Positions 35,827-44,851 of a stretch of DNA of 64,000 nt are shown piece by piece. The first letter of the stretch is position 1. Each line of letters starts with the position of its first letter. Under the pieces are notes generated by a model. It had not been told where the DNA came from and did not search any database. It worked only from the letters and a program-made list of their open reading frames with translations. The stretch lies in assembly GCF_002483315.1 (NCBI RefSeq), contig NZ_DLHR01000019.1, forward strand, positions 1-64,000, given 5' to 3'. Position numbers and translations under genes: made by a program. Origin of the DNA: Flavobacterium sp. UBA7663. Its GTDB lineage: Bacteria; Bacteroidota; Bacteroidia; Flavobacteriales; Flavobacteriaceae.

Positions 35827-37404
35827 TTAATTATATTTTGCTGAAATTTCTTTCGCTACTTTTTCTAAAACGTCAGTGATAGCGTCATCAAACTTACCTG
35901 CTTTAAGTGCGTCTAATGTATCTCTGTGTTTAGCGTTTAAGTATTCTAAGAAATCTTTTTCAAATTCTTTTACTTTTACAACTGGTACATTTCTTAACAA
36001 GTTTTTAGAACCTGCATAAATGATAGCCACCTGATCTTCTACTGTAAAAGGAGAGTTTAAACCTTGTTTTAAGATTTCAACGTTTCTTTTTCCTTTTTCA
36101 ATAACGTTTAAAGTAACCGCATCTAAGTCAGAACCAAATTTCGCGAAAGCTTCTAATTCACGGAATTGTGCTTGGTCTAATTTTAAAGTACCAGATACTT
36201 TTTTCATTGATTTAATCTGTGCATTACCTCCCACACGAGATACAGAAATACCTACGTTAATTGCAGGACGAACTCCAGAGTTGAATAAATCACCATCTAA
36301 GAAGATCTGTCCGTCTGTAATCGAAATTACGTTTGTTGGGATATATGCAGATACGTCACCCGCTTGAGTTTCGATAATTGGTAACGCTGTTAACGAACCA
36401 CCACCTTTAACGATTCCTTTGATAGAATCTGGTAAATCGTTCATGTTTCTAGCGATTTCGTCGTTGTTAATTACTTTACAAGCTCTTTCTAATAAACGAG
36501 AGTGTAAGTAGAAAACGTCTCCAGGATAAGCCTCACGTCCTGGTGGTCTTCTTAATAATAAAGACACCTCACGGTAAGCTACAGCTTGTTTAGATAAATC
36601 ATCATAAACAATTAAAGCTGGACGACCAGAATCTCTAAAATACTCACCAATTGCAGCACCTGCCATAGGAGCATATACTTGCATTGGAGCTGGGTCAGAA
36701 GCATTTGCAGCAACAATAACGGTATAAGCCATTGCACCTTTTTCTTCTAACATTTTTGCGATTCCTGCTACAGTTGAAGCTTTTTGCCCAATTGCAACAT
36801 ATATACAGAATACAGGTTTTCCTGCATCGTAAAATTCTTTTTGATTTAAGATGGTATCAATACAAACTGTTGATTTACCAGTTTGACGGTCACCAATAAC
36901 CAACTCACGTTGACCTCTACCTACTGGAATCATAGCATCAACTGCTTTTACTCCTGTTTGTAATGGTTCAGTTACTGGTTGACGGAAGATAACTCCAGGA
37001 GCTTTTCTTTCTAATGGCATCTCGTATAACTCACCACCGATTGGACCTTTACCATCAATTGGGTTACCTAAAGTATCTACAACACGACCTACCATTTGTT
37101 CTCCTACTTTAAGAGAAGCAATACGTTGTGTTCTTTTTACTGTTGAACCTTCTTTGATTCCTGTTGATGGTCCTAAAAGTACCACCCCAACATTGTCTTC
37201 TTCTAAGTTCAATACGATAGCCTCTAATCCGTTTTCGAATTGTACTAACTCTCCGTATTGAGCGTTTGATAATCCGTAAACACGAGCGATACCGTCTCCA
37301 ACTTGAAGTACTGTTCCAACTTCTTCTAACGATGCACCAGATTCAAAACCTGATAATTGTTGTTTTAATATTGCTGAAATTTCAGCAGGTTTAATTTCCG
37401 CCAT
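35827..37404 (-). CDS. atpA: ATP synthase F1 alpha subunit
   Basis: Non-catalytic nucleotide-binding subunit of 525 residues. The Walker A motif is GDRQTGKS near residue 171, and the Walker B region ALIVYDDLS near 268. The arginine-finger neighbourhood VGISVSRVGGNAQ is present. Normal length. Part of the operon atpB-E-F-H-A-G. Confidence 0.98.
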   Translation of the reverse strand: MAEIKPAEISAILKQQLSGFESGASLEEVGTVLQVGDGIARVYGLSNAQYGELVQFENGLEAIVLNLEEDNVGVVLLGPSTGIKEGSTVKRTQRIASLKVGEQMVGRVVDTLGNPIDGKGPIGGELYEMPLERKAPGVIFRQPVTEPLQTGVKAVDAMIPVGRGQRELVIGDRQTGKSTVCIDTILNQKEFYDAGKPVFCIYVAIGQKASTVAGIAKMLEEKGAMAYTVIVAANASDPAPMQVYAPMAGAAIGEYFRDSGRPALIVYDDLSKQAVAYREVSLLLRRPPGREAYPGDVFYLHSRLLERACKVINNDEIARNMNDLPDSIKGIVKGGGSLTALPIIETQAGDVSAYIPTNVISITDGQIFLDGDLFNSGVRPAINVGISVSRVGGNAQIKSMKKVSGTLKLDQAQFRELEAFAKFGSDLDAVTLNVIEKGKRNVEILKQGLNSPFTVEDQVAIIYAGSKNLLRNVPVVKVKEFEKDFLEYLNAKHRDTLDALKAGKFDDAITDVLEKVAKEISAKYN

Positions 37405-37427
37405 TTTGATATATCTTTAATGGTATA

Positions 37428-37961
37428 TTAATTACTAAACTCTCTTTTTAAATTTTGCAGTCTGCTTGACACAGATGCATTGTATTGTTTGTCGCCCATT
37501 CTTAAAATAAATCCACCAATGATAGCTGGATCTACAATATTTTGAATGGTAATATTTTTATTTGAAAACGATGCAATTTTTGCCAATACTTTAGCTTCTA
37601 ACTCAGGTGTAATTGGGAAAGCGGTAGTTACCTTTGCAATCTCAATTCCGTTAAGTTCATCGTATAAAGCATTGAACTGTAAAGCAACATCGTTTAATAA
37701 TTCAAATCTTTTGTTTACTAAAAGCAATTGAAATAATCCTTTTGTCTCTTTTTGAGCAGAAGCAAAAATTTCGTTTAAAGACGAAAATTTAATTTCACCT
37801 TTAACAACTGGACTTTGCAAGAAATCTTTTAACTCAGCGCTGTCTTTAATTGCGTTAACAATTGAAGTCATGTCTGAATTTACAGCTTGTGTGCTGTTGT
37901 TCACTTGGGCAATGTCCAAAATGGCTTTAGCGTATCGAATTGCTGCTCTAGTTCCTGCCAT
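37428..37961 (-). CDS. atpH: ATP synthase F1 delta subunit
   Basis: Peripheral stalk protein of 177 residues linking the top of F1 to the b subunits (OSCP-like). Typical opening AAIRYAKAILDIA and C-terminal hallmark IVDPAIIGGFILRMGDKQYNAS-type sequence near 145-165. It starts 4 bases after the atpF stop. Confidence 0.96.
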   Translation of the reverse strand: MAGTRAAIRYAKAILDIAQVNNSTQAVNSDMTSIVNAIKDSAELKDFLQSPVVKGEIKFSSLNEIFASAQKETKGLFQLLLVNKRFELLNDVALQFNALYDELNGIEIAKVTTAFPITPELEAKVLAKIASFSNKNITIQNIVDPAIIGGFILRMGDKQYNASVSSRLQNLKREFSN

Positions 37962-37965
37962 GATA

Positions 37966-38466
37966 TTAGTTTAATTTAGCGTCACCTAACATTTTCTCAA
38001 CCAATTTAGTTTGAGCTTCTTTGTTAGATAATTCTCCTTTTAATAATGTCTCAGCAATTTCTAATGACAAAGAAGAAACTTGATTTTTCAATTCTGCCAT
38101 AGCTGCATTTTTCTCACTTTCGATTGTTGCTTTCGCAGATTCAATCATTGCTGCTCCTTGAACTTGTGCTTCAGATTTAGCATCAGCAATCATTTTTTCT
38201 TTGATTTCTCTTGCTTCTTTAATCATCAAGTCTCTTTCAGCTCTTGCTTCAGCTAATAATTTTTCATTATCAGACTTCAAGTTTAACATATCTTTTTTAG
38301 CGTTTTCAGCCGCTAATAAAGCGTTAGAAATTCCTTCCTCACGAGCTACAATTGAATTCATGATAGGTTTCCATGCAAATTTAACCATTAATACGATTAA
38401 TATTAATAAGATAATAGCTTGCCAGAAAAATAGTCCGAATGAAAAATCGTTAATTAATTTCTCCAT
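37966..38466 (-). CDS. atpF: ATP synthase Fo b subunit
   Basis: Peripheral stalk subunit of 166 residues: one N-terminal membrane helix (about 8-30, FFWQAIILLILIVLMVKFAW) and a long charged helix that dimerises. Length and pattern are typical. Located between atpE and atpH. Confidence 0.96.
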   Translation of the reverse strand: MEKLINDFSFGLFFWQAIILLILIVLMVKFAWKPIMNSIVAREEGISNALLAAENAKKDMLNLKSDNEKLLAEARAERDLMIKEAREIKEKMIADAKSEAQVQGAAMIESAKATIESEKNAAMAELKNQVSSLSLEIAETLLKGELSNKEAQTKLVEKMLGDAKLN

Positions 38467-38554
38467 GTTTTGAAAAATATATGTTTAAATAGTACTTTCT
38501 TTTTAAAAGCAGTACCTGTAACCAACCGTTACAGATACTGTTTTTGTTTCTTTA

Positions 38555-38743
38555 TTATTTTCCTAAGATTAAAGCAGCGAATGCTAAACCTTCTAATAAA
38601 GCAGCGATAATAATCATCGCTGTTTGAATTTTACCAGCAGCTTCTGGCTGACGTGCGATAGCGTCCATTGCAGAACCACCAATTTTTCCTAAACCTAAAC
38701 CTGCACCGATTACTACTAAACCAGCTCCAATTAAATTGTACAT
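38555..38743 (-). CDS. atpE: ATP synthase Fo c subunit
   Basis: Ring subunit of 62 residues with two membrane helices. Helix 1 is glycine-rich (GAGLVVIGAGLGLG), the loop carries RQPE at 31-34, and the ion-binding acid in helix 2 is Glu51. The residue after it is Gly rather than Ser/Thr and there is no Gln in helix 1, so it looks like a proton-type ring rather than a sodium type. Confidence 0.97.
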   Translation of the reverse strand: MYNLIGAGLVVIGAGLGLGKIGGSAMDAIARQPEAAGKIQTAMIIIAALLEGLAFAALILGK

Positions 38744-38779
38744 AATAATTGATTTATAAAATTAAACAATACTCAAATT

Positions 38780-39922
38780 TTAATGATGATCATCGTGATG
38801 ATGATCTTGAACTGCCATACCAATAAATAATGACGACAACATTGTAAAGATAAAAGCTTGTAGGAATGCTACTAAAACTTCGATAATTGAAATAAACAAT
38901 GTTAATCCTAATGATATAGGTAAGTCAGCTGCTAAATTTTTTCCAACGAAAATCATTGCAATTAAACTCATGATTACAACGTGTCCCGCTGTAATGTTTG
39001 CGAACAAACGAATTAATAATGCGAATGGTTTTGTTAATGTTCCTAAAATTTCAATTGGCATTAAGATAATCTTCATTGGAACCGGAACACCTGGCATCCA
39101 AAAAATATGCATCCAATAATCTTTATTAGCACTAAATTGTGTAATAAAGTAAGTAAATAACGCCAAGCAAATAGTTACCGCAATATTACCTGTAACGTTG
39201 ATTCCTAGTGGAGTCATTCCAAGTAAGTTTAATAACCAAATTAAGAAAAACACAGTTAATAAATAACCCATGAATTTTCTATATTTTTTCTCTCCAATAT
39301 TTGGAATAGCAATTTCGTCTCTGATGAATAAGATAAGCGGCTCTAACACTCTACCAAATCCAGTTGGAATTGGTCCTTTTTTATATGATTTAGCTAAACC
39401 AATAAACATGAACAATAATAAAACAGACGTAAACAACATTGAAAACACGTTTTTCGTAATTGAAAAATCTAATGGTTTTGCATTTGTTGGATGATGGTGC
39501 TCGTCGTAGTTAATAGTTCCAGCAGCATCGGTTTTATAAATTTTTCCGTGGTATAATTTGTAGAAATTTCCATCAACTTCAGCTACAGTTTCTCCGTGGT
39601 GAAATTTAGAAGATGAAAATACTTTTAAACCATTATCAATTAAAATAACTGGTAATGAAAACCCATAATGTTTACCTTCTTTTTCATCTGAGAAAAAAGT
39701 AAAATCGTGAGAATCTTGTAAGTGATGTTGGATGTACGCATCTACTTTAGCTTTCTTGTCCTGAGGCTCAGCTGTTTCTCCGTGATTAGCATCAGTAGCA
39801 ACATGAACTTCATGAGCTTCTTTTTTAACTGAATCATTAGAAACATTAGCAAAACTAAATAAAGGCAATATCGCGATTGCGATTGCTGCTATTACATGAA
39901 GTGGTTTTCTTGAAATCACCAT
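38780..39922 (-). CDS. atpB: ATP synthase Fo a subunit, long form
   Basis: Protein of 380 residues. An N-terminal signal-like helix (about 10-26, ending FANVSN) is followed by a His/Glu-rich extracytoplasmic segment of about 140 residues, absent in E. coli but usual in Bacteroidota. The proton-channel membrane domain (about 160-370) includes LIRLFANITAGHVV with the essential Arg. The C-terminus ends in a His/Asp-rich tail (QDHHHDDHH). It has its own strong promoter at 39962-39990 and leads the core operon. Confidence 0.96.
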   Translation of the reverse strand: MVISRKPLHVIAAIAIAILPLFSFANVSNDSVKKEAHEVHVATDANHGETAEPQDKKAKVDAYIQHHLQDSHDFTFFSDEKEGKHYGFSLPVILIDNGLKVFSSSKFHHGETVAEVDGNFYKLYHGKIYKTDAAGTINYDEHHHPTNAKPLDFSITKNVFSMLFTSVLLLFMFIGLAKSYKKGPIPTGFGRVLEPLILFIRDEIAIPNIGEKKYRKFMGYLLTVFFLIWLLNLLGMTPLGINVTGNIAVTICLALFTYFITQFSANKDYWMHIFWMPGVPVPMKIILMPIEILGTLTKPFALLIRLFANITAGHVVIMSLIAMIFVGKNLAADLPISLGLTLFISIIEVLVAFLQAFIFTMLSSLFIGMAVQDHHHDDHH

Positions 39923-39961
39923 ATTGATTATATTCTAAAATTTTGGTCTTAAAAATTTTTG

Positions 39962-39990
39962 CAAAAGTACAACTTTAATTAATATTCCAA
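39962..39990 (-). promoter_or_regulatory. Promoter of the ATP synthase core operon
   Basis: On the minus strand TTG at 39990-39988, an 18-base spacer and TACTTTTG at 39969-39962 match the Bacteroidota consensus fully. Transcription would begin near 39955, about 33 bases before the atpB ATG. Confidence 0.75.
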
Positions 39991-40039
39991 GTTTCAAAAA
40001 TATTTTTTTTTGAATATTTAATGATTTTTTTGCCTCAAA

Positions 40040-40417
40040 TTACTTTTTGTTTAGCAATCTTATTGTAAAATAGACATCTAGACTTAAAAAAAACAGAAAA
40101 GTGATGAAAAAATTAATTTTGTTTGTTTCAAGCATAACCTTATTTTGAAATAAATATTCGGTTGCAAAAAAATAACTAATACCTACTTTTAAGGTAGACA
40201 GTCCTAAAAAAGCAAAACCTAATTGTTCTTTAGCTGTTTCATAAATTTTAATCATTGCTAACAAAATAGCCAATGTCATTATAAATTGTAAAGCATACGA
40301 CATTAAAAAAGGTATTGTGTCAATCTTATTTAAAAAAGTAACTATTCCAAAGTGAATTAGAAAAAAAACGATTGAAATTAATAAAGCTTGAACAGTTACG
40401 GGTAATTTTTTTAACAT
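40040..40417 (-). CDS. Four-helix membrane protein next to atpB (DUF6168-like)
   Basis: Protein of 125 residues with four membrane helices (about 8-28, 33-56, 66-85, 99-119). It lies in the place held by AtpI in other operons and may be a distant equivalent; I believe such proteins are classed as DUF6168 in Flavobacteriia but cannot check it. It starts 2 bases after the atpZ stop. Possibly helps c-ring assembly, by position only. Confidence 0.7.
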   Translation of the reverse strand: MLKKLPVTVQALLISIVFFLIHFGIVTFLNKIDTIPFLMSYALQFIMTLAILLAMIKIYETAKEQLGFAFLGLSTLKVGISYFFATEYLFQNKVMLETNKINFFITFLFFLSLDVYFTIRLLNKK

Positions 40418-40419
40418 CT

Positions 40420-40644
40420 TTACTTATTATTATTTAATTGATTTACTTGTTTAATTACATTATATAGCGCAACAAAGACTCCAAGAAGTGTAATTCCTTT
40501 CAGAAAATAACCTTCGGGATTTGGGTATTTTTCATCGAGCCAACCACCAAGATACGAAAAGCCAAAAATAATCAATCCCATTTGAAATGGGATATTAATT
40601 AGTGCTAACCACTTGTTGGATTGTTTCTTATTGTTTGAATCCAT
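40420..40644 (-). CDS. atpZ: AtpZ/AtpI-family protein
   Basis: Two-helix membrane protein of about 74 residues with the family hallmark NIPFQMGLIIFGFSYLGGWLDEK-like helix 1 and a second helix near 50-68. AtpZ/AtpI assist assembly of the c-ring and Mg2+ supply. The open frame could begin at 40671, but the ATG at 40644 overlaps the bactofilin stop as TAATG, a standard coupling site, and gives the family length. Confidence 0.85.
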   Translation of the reverse strand: MDSNNKKQSNKWLALINIPFQMGLIIFGFSYLGGWLDEKYPNPEGYFLKGITLLGVFVALYNVIKQVNQLNNNK

Positions 40645-41003
40645 TATTTGTTTTGAGTTCGCATTTCGCAACTAGCTTCAAATCTAGCCCCAGGCTCTAC
40701 TGCTAATTTACCAACGATTACTTCTCCTGTTATATGTGCCTTTGATTTTACGTTTAACATGCCTTCGGATTGTAGTTTTCCTGAAAAAACTCCTTCAATA
40801 TCAATGCTTTTACAAATGATATCACCTATGACTTCTCCAGTTGGACCAATTACGATTTTACCTTCGGAAGTGAAATTACCTTTTAATTTTCCGTCTAAAC
40901 GAAAATCTGCTAAAGTAGTAATATCTCCAGTAATAGTAGTTCCATCTACAATTCTATTGGTTTTGCCTAATAAATGATCTTGGTTTTTCACTTTTTCAAA
41001 CAT
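40644..41003 (-). CDS. Bactofilin (polymer-forming cytoskeletal protein)
   Basis: Protein of 119 residues with the DUF583 beta-helix core (about 15-110) of stacked short repeats such as GKLKGNFTSEGKIVIGPTGEV and GVFSGKLQSEGMLN, without nucleotide-binding motifs. Bactofilins form filaments at the inner membrane that shape cells or place cell-wall enzymes. Cotranscribed between sprE and atpZ. Confidence 0.92.
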   Translation of the reverse strand: MFEKVKNQDHLLGKTNRIVDGTTITGDITTLADFRLDGKLKGNFTSEGKIVIGPTGEVIGDIICKSIDIEGVFSGKLQSEGMLNVKSKAHITGEVIVGKLAVEPGARFEASCEMRTQNK

Positions 41004-41020
41004 ATTAGTAGGTATTGGGG

Positions 41021-43645
41021 TTATTTATTTAACAAAATCCATTCTTGCAACTTCTTCTTCATCTGTACGATCTTGTAATCCTCTGTTGAAATAATGTAAA
41101 CTTTGTCTGTTAGTTTGTAATTTTTATGCAATTGTAATACTGATAATACTGATATCGCGGCATCTTTATTATCAAAACCATGAATTACAATAAAGTTATC
41201 TGTTAAAGTATAAATATCTTCAGACGATTTTAATGCCACTGCATTGGTGTCTTTAATGTATTTTGCTACTTTATCTGTTAGATTTTTGACTTCTTTGCCG
41301 TAAGGATACGTTTTAGGAAAAATAATTTTGTAACTCGTTGGTTGTACTAAACCAAAATCAAGTGCTTCAATTAACAGCACTTCCATTTGCACCATTTTTT
41401 CGGCTTGTTTTCCTTCATCAACATTAGGATACGTTAGTGCAACAAAATTTAATGCTTTTTTATATTCTTCTACCCCTTTTAATCTTCCTACTATTTTTGC
41501 TTTAAGCATTTCAAATTTCGGCAAAGATTCTTCACCAGTAAATTTAAAAATGGCTTCATCTACTTCTACAAAAACCTCTCTTAATTGATTGTTTTCAAAC
41601 TTCTTATACAAAGCATTAAATACCAATTCTGGATTATCGTTATCTGTAATTTCAACTTCTGGATTATTCAAAATTTGAGCATAACGGCTATCCGGATATT
41701 GCGACAAGATTTGCTGTTTCATATCTGCTGCTTTTGAAGGCGAAATTTGCTGATAAATTTTATACAAATTATACATTGCTGGAAGTACCAAACGCTCTTC
41801 AGGTTTGTTTTTTAATAATTGCTCCAAACGAGAAGCTGCCAATTCATATTCTTTGAATTTTTCTTTGTAGATAAGTCCAAGCTGATAATATGCAAAATTT
41901 CGATCTCTGGCTAAACTATCTAAAAGTTTTGGGTCTGTTGGAATTTGAGCTAAATAAAATTGTGCATCGTACTTTGGATTCATTTCCTTTTCACCAACTG
42001 AATCTTTTTGATCAACATCAATGTTGTCATCGTCAGCATTATTCGAATCGTTTGCGTTTTTTGAACCCAATCTCCAATCGTCGGCAAGTGGTCGTTTTCC
42101 CCATCTCACCTGAAATTCTTTCTTACCAAGTTCTACCGCTACCGGATTGTAAAAATAAAAACTGCCTTCATTATTGTCAGCTCCCATTCCAGGAGGTAAC
42201 ATCGGAGAAAGACCCATATCAATTACTTGCGTATCCTTCTTCCCTGGAGTATTTGTATTTACAGAAGAGTTATTATTAAGACTTGCTTGAAGATTTGCTT
42301 CTTTCTCTGCTTTTGCGGCGGCAATTTTAGCCTTTTTCTCGTCTTCAATTTTTAATTTAGCGATGTACTTTTGATAATATAGATTCCTGTCAGAATCATT
42401 CATTGCTACAACCGATAAAATACTATCGTTTTGTTGTGCAATAGTTTCATATTTAATAACATCTTCTAAATTATCTCTTTTTTTCTTTATTTTTCGATAT
42501 TCACGTGTTCTATCGTTTAATCGTAACAAAGTACTATCGTAATATTTACCTGCTGTTTTGTATTGGGCTTCTTTAAAATAAATTTCTCCAATATTTCTAT
42601 AGTTTGAAGAAACTAAATAGCTGTCTTGGGAAACCGATTTTATCGATTTATTATAGTACCATTTTGCTTTTTGATTTAATCCTTGTTTGTCATAAAAAAT
42701 TCCCATTTGATGATTCAAGACATCCAAATAAGGTCGGTTTTCTCTATCTTCTAAAAGTTTATTGAATTTTTCAACAAATGCTAATGTATCGCCTTTTTTA
42801 TAATCAAATTGCAGTGCTTGTTTAGCATGCGATTGGACAACATATCTGCGTGGCGATTTTCTATTCATATCAATAACTTCCTGAAAAGTCGCATAAGCAC
42901 TGTCATTATATTGAAGATTCTCATATAACTGACCTAAAATAAAAGTATAACGTGCTTTTTCTTCATTGTCGTTAGTGGCTTCTTTTGCAACTTTTAAAGC
43001 AGCAATAGCAGTATCTTTAACTTGAATGTTCATGTAAGCTTGTGCCAACATAGCATTAGCATCTGCTAAATCTTGACCTTGAATTTTTTCGTCTTTTAAA
43101 AGTCTTTTCAGATTTTTGATAGCAACATCTTCGTTATCTAATCGAATATTTACTTTCTCACGCCATACTTTTGCATGATAAATTCGGTCACTTAAAGGAT
43201 ATTTATAAAGAATGTAATTTAAAGCTTCTAAAGATGGAATAAATCGGTTTTCATAATAACGAGCCTTTGCTAACAACAAATACGCTTCATCCATTTGCGG
43301 ATTTTTTTCAGTCCCAGCAATATTCATGGAATGCGTTTGAATTGCTTTTACTGCTTTTTCTTCGGCACGTTCGAAATTTTGGTTCTTTGTTTGTCCTGGT
43401 AAAATAGCCTCTTCGGCATCTGATGTTCGCTCTACTGGAAGTACTTCCCAAAAATTATCTTTATAGGTTACTTTTAATTCTTCTAAACCTTTAGTTAGAG
43501 CTAAATTTCCGTTATATAAAACGTTATATTCGGTAGTTACCGCGTGAAAATTGCGATTAATAAATTTATCTTTCTTGACAGAACATGCTATCAAAAAATA
43601 TAAAAAACCTACGACAAGAGAGTATTTAATTATAGTGCTTTTCAA
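41021..43645 (-). CDS. sprE: SprE-like gliding/T9SS lipoprotein (TPR)
   Basis: Lipoprotein of 874 residues: signal with Cys21 (LIAC), then many TPR-like repeats (about 110-400 and 575-690), a low-complexity middle (about 430-560) and a conserved C-terminal domain of about 130 residues. Length, layout and the opening NRNFHAVTTEYNVLYNGN agree with SprE of Flavobacterium johnsoniae (PorW in Porphyromonas), required for T9SS secretion and gliding. The neighbourhood with bactofilin and atp genes also fits. Orthology is inferred from memory, not from alignment. Confidence 0.8.
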   Translation of the reverse strand: MKSTIIKYSLVVGFLYFLIACSVKKDKFINRNFHAVTTEYNVLYNGNLALTKGLEELKVTYKDNFWEVLPVERTSDAEEAILPGQTKNQNFERAEEKAVKAIQTHSMNIAGTEKNPQMDEAYLLLAKARYYENRFIPSLEALNYILYKYPLSDRIYHAKVWREKVNIRLDNEDVAIKNLKRLLKDEKIQGQDLADANAMLAQAYMNIQVKDTAIAALKVAKEATNDNEEKARYTFILGQLYENLQYNDSAYATFQEVIDMNRKSPRRYVVQSHAKQALQFDYKKGDTLAFVEKFNKLLEDRENRPYLDVLNHQMGIFYDKQGLNQKAKWYYNKSIKSVSQDSYLVSSNYRNIGEIYFKEAQYKTAGKYYDSTLLRLNDRTREYRKIKKKRDNLEDVIKYETIAQQNDSILSVVAMNDSDRNLYYQKYIAKLKIEDEKKAKIAAAKAEKEANLQASLNNNSSVNTNTPGKKDTQVIDMGLSPMLPPGMGADNNEGSFYFYNPVAVELGKKEFQVRWGKRPLADDWRLGSKNANDSNNADDDNIDVDQKDSVGEKEMNPKYDAQFYLAQIPTDPKLLDSLARDRNFAYYQLGLIYKEKFKEYELAASRLEQLLKNKPEERLVLPAMYNLYKIYQQISPSKAADMKQQILSQYPDSRYAQILNNPEVEITDNDNPELVFNALYKKFENNQLREVFVEVDEAIFKFTGEESLPKFEMLKAKIVGRLKGVEEYKKALNFVALTYPNVDEGKQAEKMVQMEVLLIEALDFGLVQPTSYKIIFPKTYPYGKEVKNLTDKVAKYIKDTNAVALKSSEDIYTLTDNFIVIHGFDNKDAAISVLSVLQLHKNYKLTDKVYIISTEDYKIVQMKKKLQEWILLNK

Positions 43646-43752
43646 TGTAAAAACGTTTTTGTACTTAAACTACTAAAATCACTTTTTAGTATGTATAGAA
43701 TGGTAAAAATACGTTTCTTTTTTTGATGTGAAAAAAAATAAGCTATTTTTTG

Positions 43753-44418
43753 TTAATCAAACACATTTTTTAGGTCTTTTATCACCTTAAATGCAACATC
43801 AATTTGATCATCGCTAACAATAATTGTAAATTCGTTTGTAGTTGAAATTACTTCATGAATGATAATTCCTTCCCAAGCCAATCTTTGAAAAATATAATAG
43901 TAAACCCCAGGTGTCGAAATATTTTCTTGTGGTAATTTTACCGTGATAGAAGAAAGATTCTCTATTTTATGTGTTAATTTTTCATTCTTAAAAATAGATT
44001 CGATTAGCAATTCTACCGAAGCACTAATTACAATATTGGTTTCATTTACGCCACGAGAAGACGTATAAAAAATATCTTGTTGCTTATTAATTTCCGAAAT
44101 TAACTTGGCTTGATTATCTAAAAGAGTGTCCGAAATTACGTAAGTAAAATCTGTTAACGAAGAACGAACCGTGATTTCACCAATATTTTTTAAGACCTTT
44201 GAAATTTTATAGTTGATTTTAAAATCCAACTCTTCAGAAAGTCTTTTTAATGACATTACTACTGCGCCTTGTTTTACATCTTTACCTAAATGCGCCTCTA
44301 ATTCAGGCATCATAATACGAGCTAAAGAAGTCAAATTAATGATTCCTTGCGAAAGCGAACTCAATAAAAAAGGCTTAGATTTAATGTATTGCTCTACTAC
44401 TGAAGATATTGTTTTCAT
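43753..44418 (-). CDS. Protein with tandem ACT-like domains (aspartokinase-like regulatory part)
   Basis: Protein of 221 residues. The last 70 residues or so (STPGVYYYIFQRLAWEGIIIHEVIST...) look like an ACT domain of the aspartokinase type, and a second, weaker one precedes it (about 75-145). The first 65 residues resemble a winged-helix-like segment. No kinase domain is present. It may bind an amino acid as a regulator or be a stand-alone aspartokinase beta-like subunit. A well-formed promoter lies upstream (44441-44472). Confidence 0.65.
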   Translation of the reverse strand: MKTISSVVEQYIKSKPFLLSSLSQGIINLTSLARIMMPELEAHLGKDVKQGAVVMSLKRLSEELDFKINYKISKVLKNIGEITVRSSLTDFTYVISDTLLDNQAKLISEINKQQDIFYTSSRGVNETNIVISASVELLIESIFKNEKLTHKIENLSSITVKLPQENISTPGVYYYIFQRLAWEGIIIHEVISTTNEFTIIVSDDQIDVAFKVIKDLKNVFD

Positions 44419-44440
44419 GTTTTTAGTTGTTTGTTGGGCG

Positions 44441-44472
44441 CAAAGATAAAAACAAAAAACAATTTGTTACAA
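44441..44472 (-). promoter_or_regulatory. Promoter of the ACT-domain gene
   Basis: On the minus strand TTG at 44472-44470, a 21-base spacer and TATCTTTG at 44448-44441, 22 bases before the ATG. Good match to the Bacteroidota consensus. Confidence 0.6.
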
Positions 44473-44480
44473 ATTTAACA

Positions 44481-44840
44481 TTAAAAATAATAAAATGCTT
44501 CTTCGATGTGTTCTATAACAAATTCTGTGTTTTCTTTATGAATAGCAACAATATCAAAACGTACTTCAACATCTAAATCGTTTTGGGTAACGTATTCATT
44601 TATAGCTTTTACCAATAATTGAATTTTCTTAGGCTTTACAAATTCTTGTGGTAAACCAAAATCTAAACTCGAACGCGTTTTAACTTCAACAACAGCTAGT
44701 ATTCCATTTTTTTGAGCAATAATATCGATTTCAGCTTTGTCAAAAACCCAATTGGTTTCTAAGATTTCGTAGCCGTTTTTTTCTAAGAAATCAACTGCCA
44801 ATTCTTCTCCAAATTTTCCTAAATCATTGTGTTCCGCCAT
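44481..44840 (-). CDS. yraN: YraN family protein (UPF0102)
   Basis: Protein of 119 residues with a restriction-endonuclease-like fold. The metal-binding residues are visible: Glu in GKFGEELA, Asp in KAEIDIIAQ and EVK in VVEVKTRS, the PD-(D/E)XK pattern. Homologues bind or cut branched DNA, but the cellular role is unsettled. It follows ldcA after 37 bases filled by a word repeat. Confidence 0.93.
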   Translation of the reverse strand: MAEHNDLGKFGEELAVDFLEKNGYEILETNWVFDKAEIDIIAQKNGILAVVEVKTRSSLDFGLPQEFVKPKKIQLLVKAINEYVTQNDLDVEVRFDIVAIHKENTEFVIEHIEEAFYYF

Positions 44841-44851
44841 TTTATTTCTTA

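Noticed and set aside
40644..40671. Longer start of atpZ at 40671
   Set aside because: It would overlap bactofilin by 28 bases and add residues not typical of the family; the TAATG junction at 40644 is a better start.
42001..42075. Possible low-complexity or frameshift region in sprE
   Set aside because: The frame stays open through the Asp/Asn-rich stretch and both sides match one protein; it is a linker.
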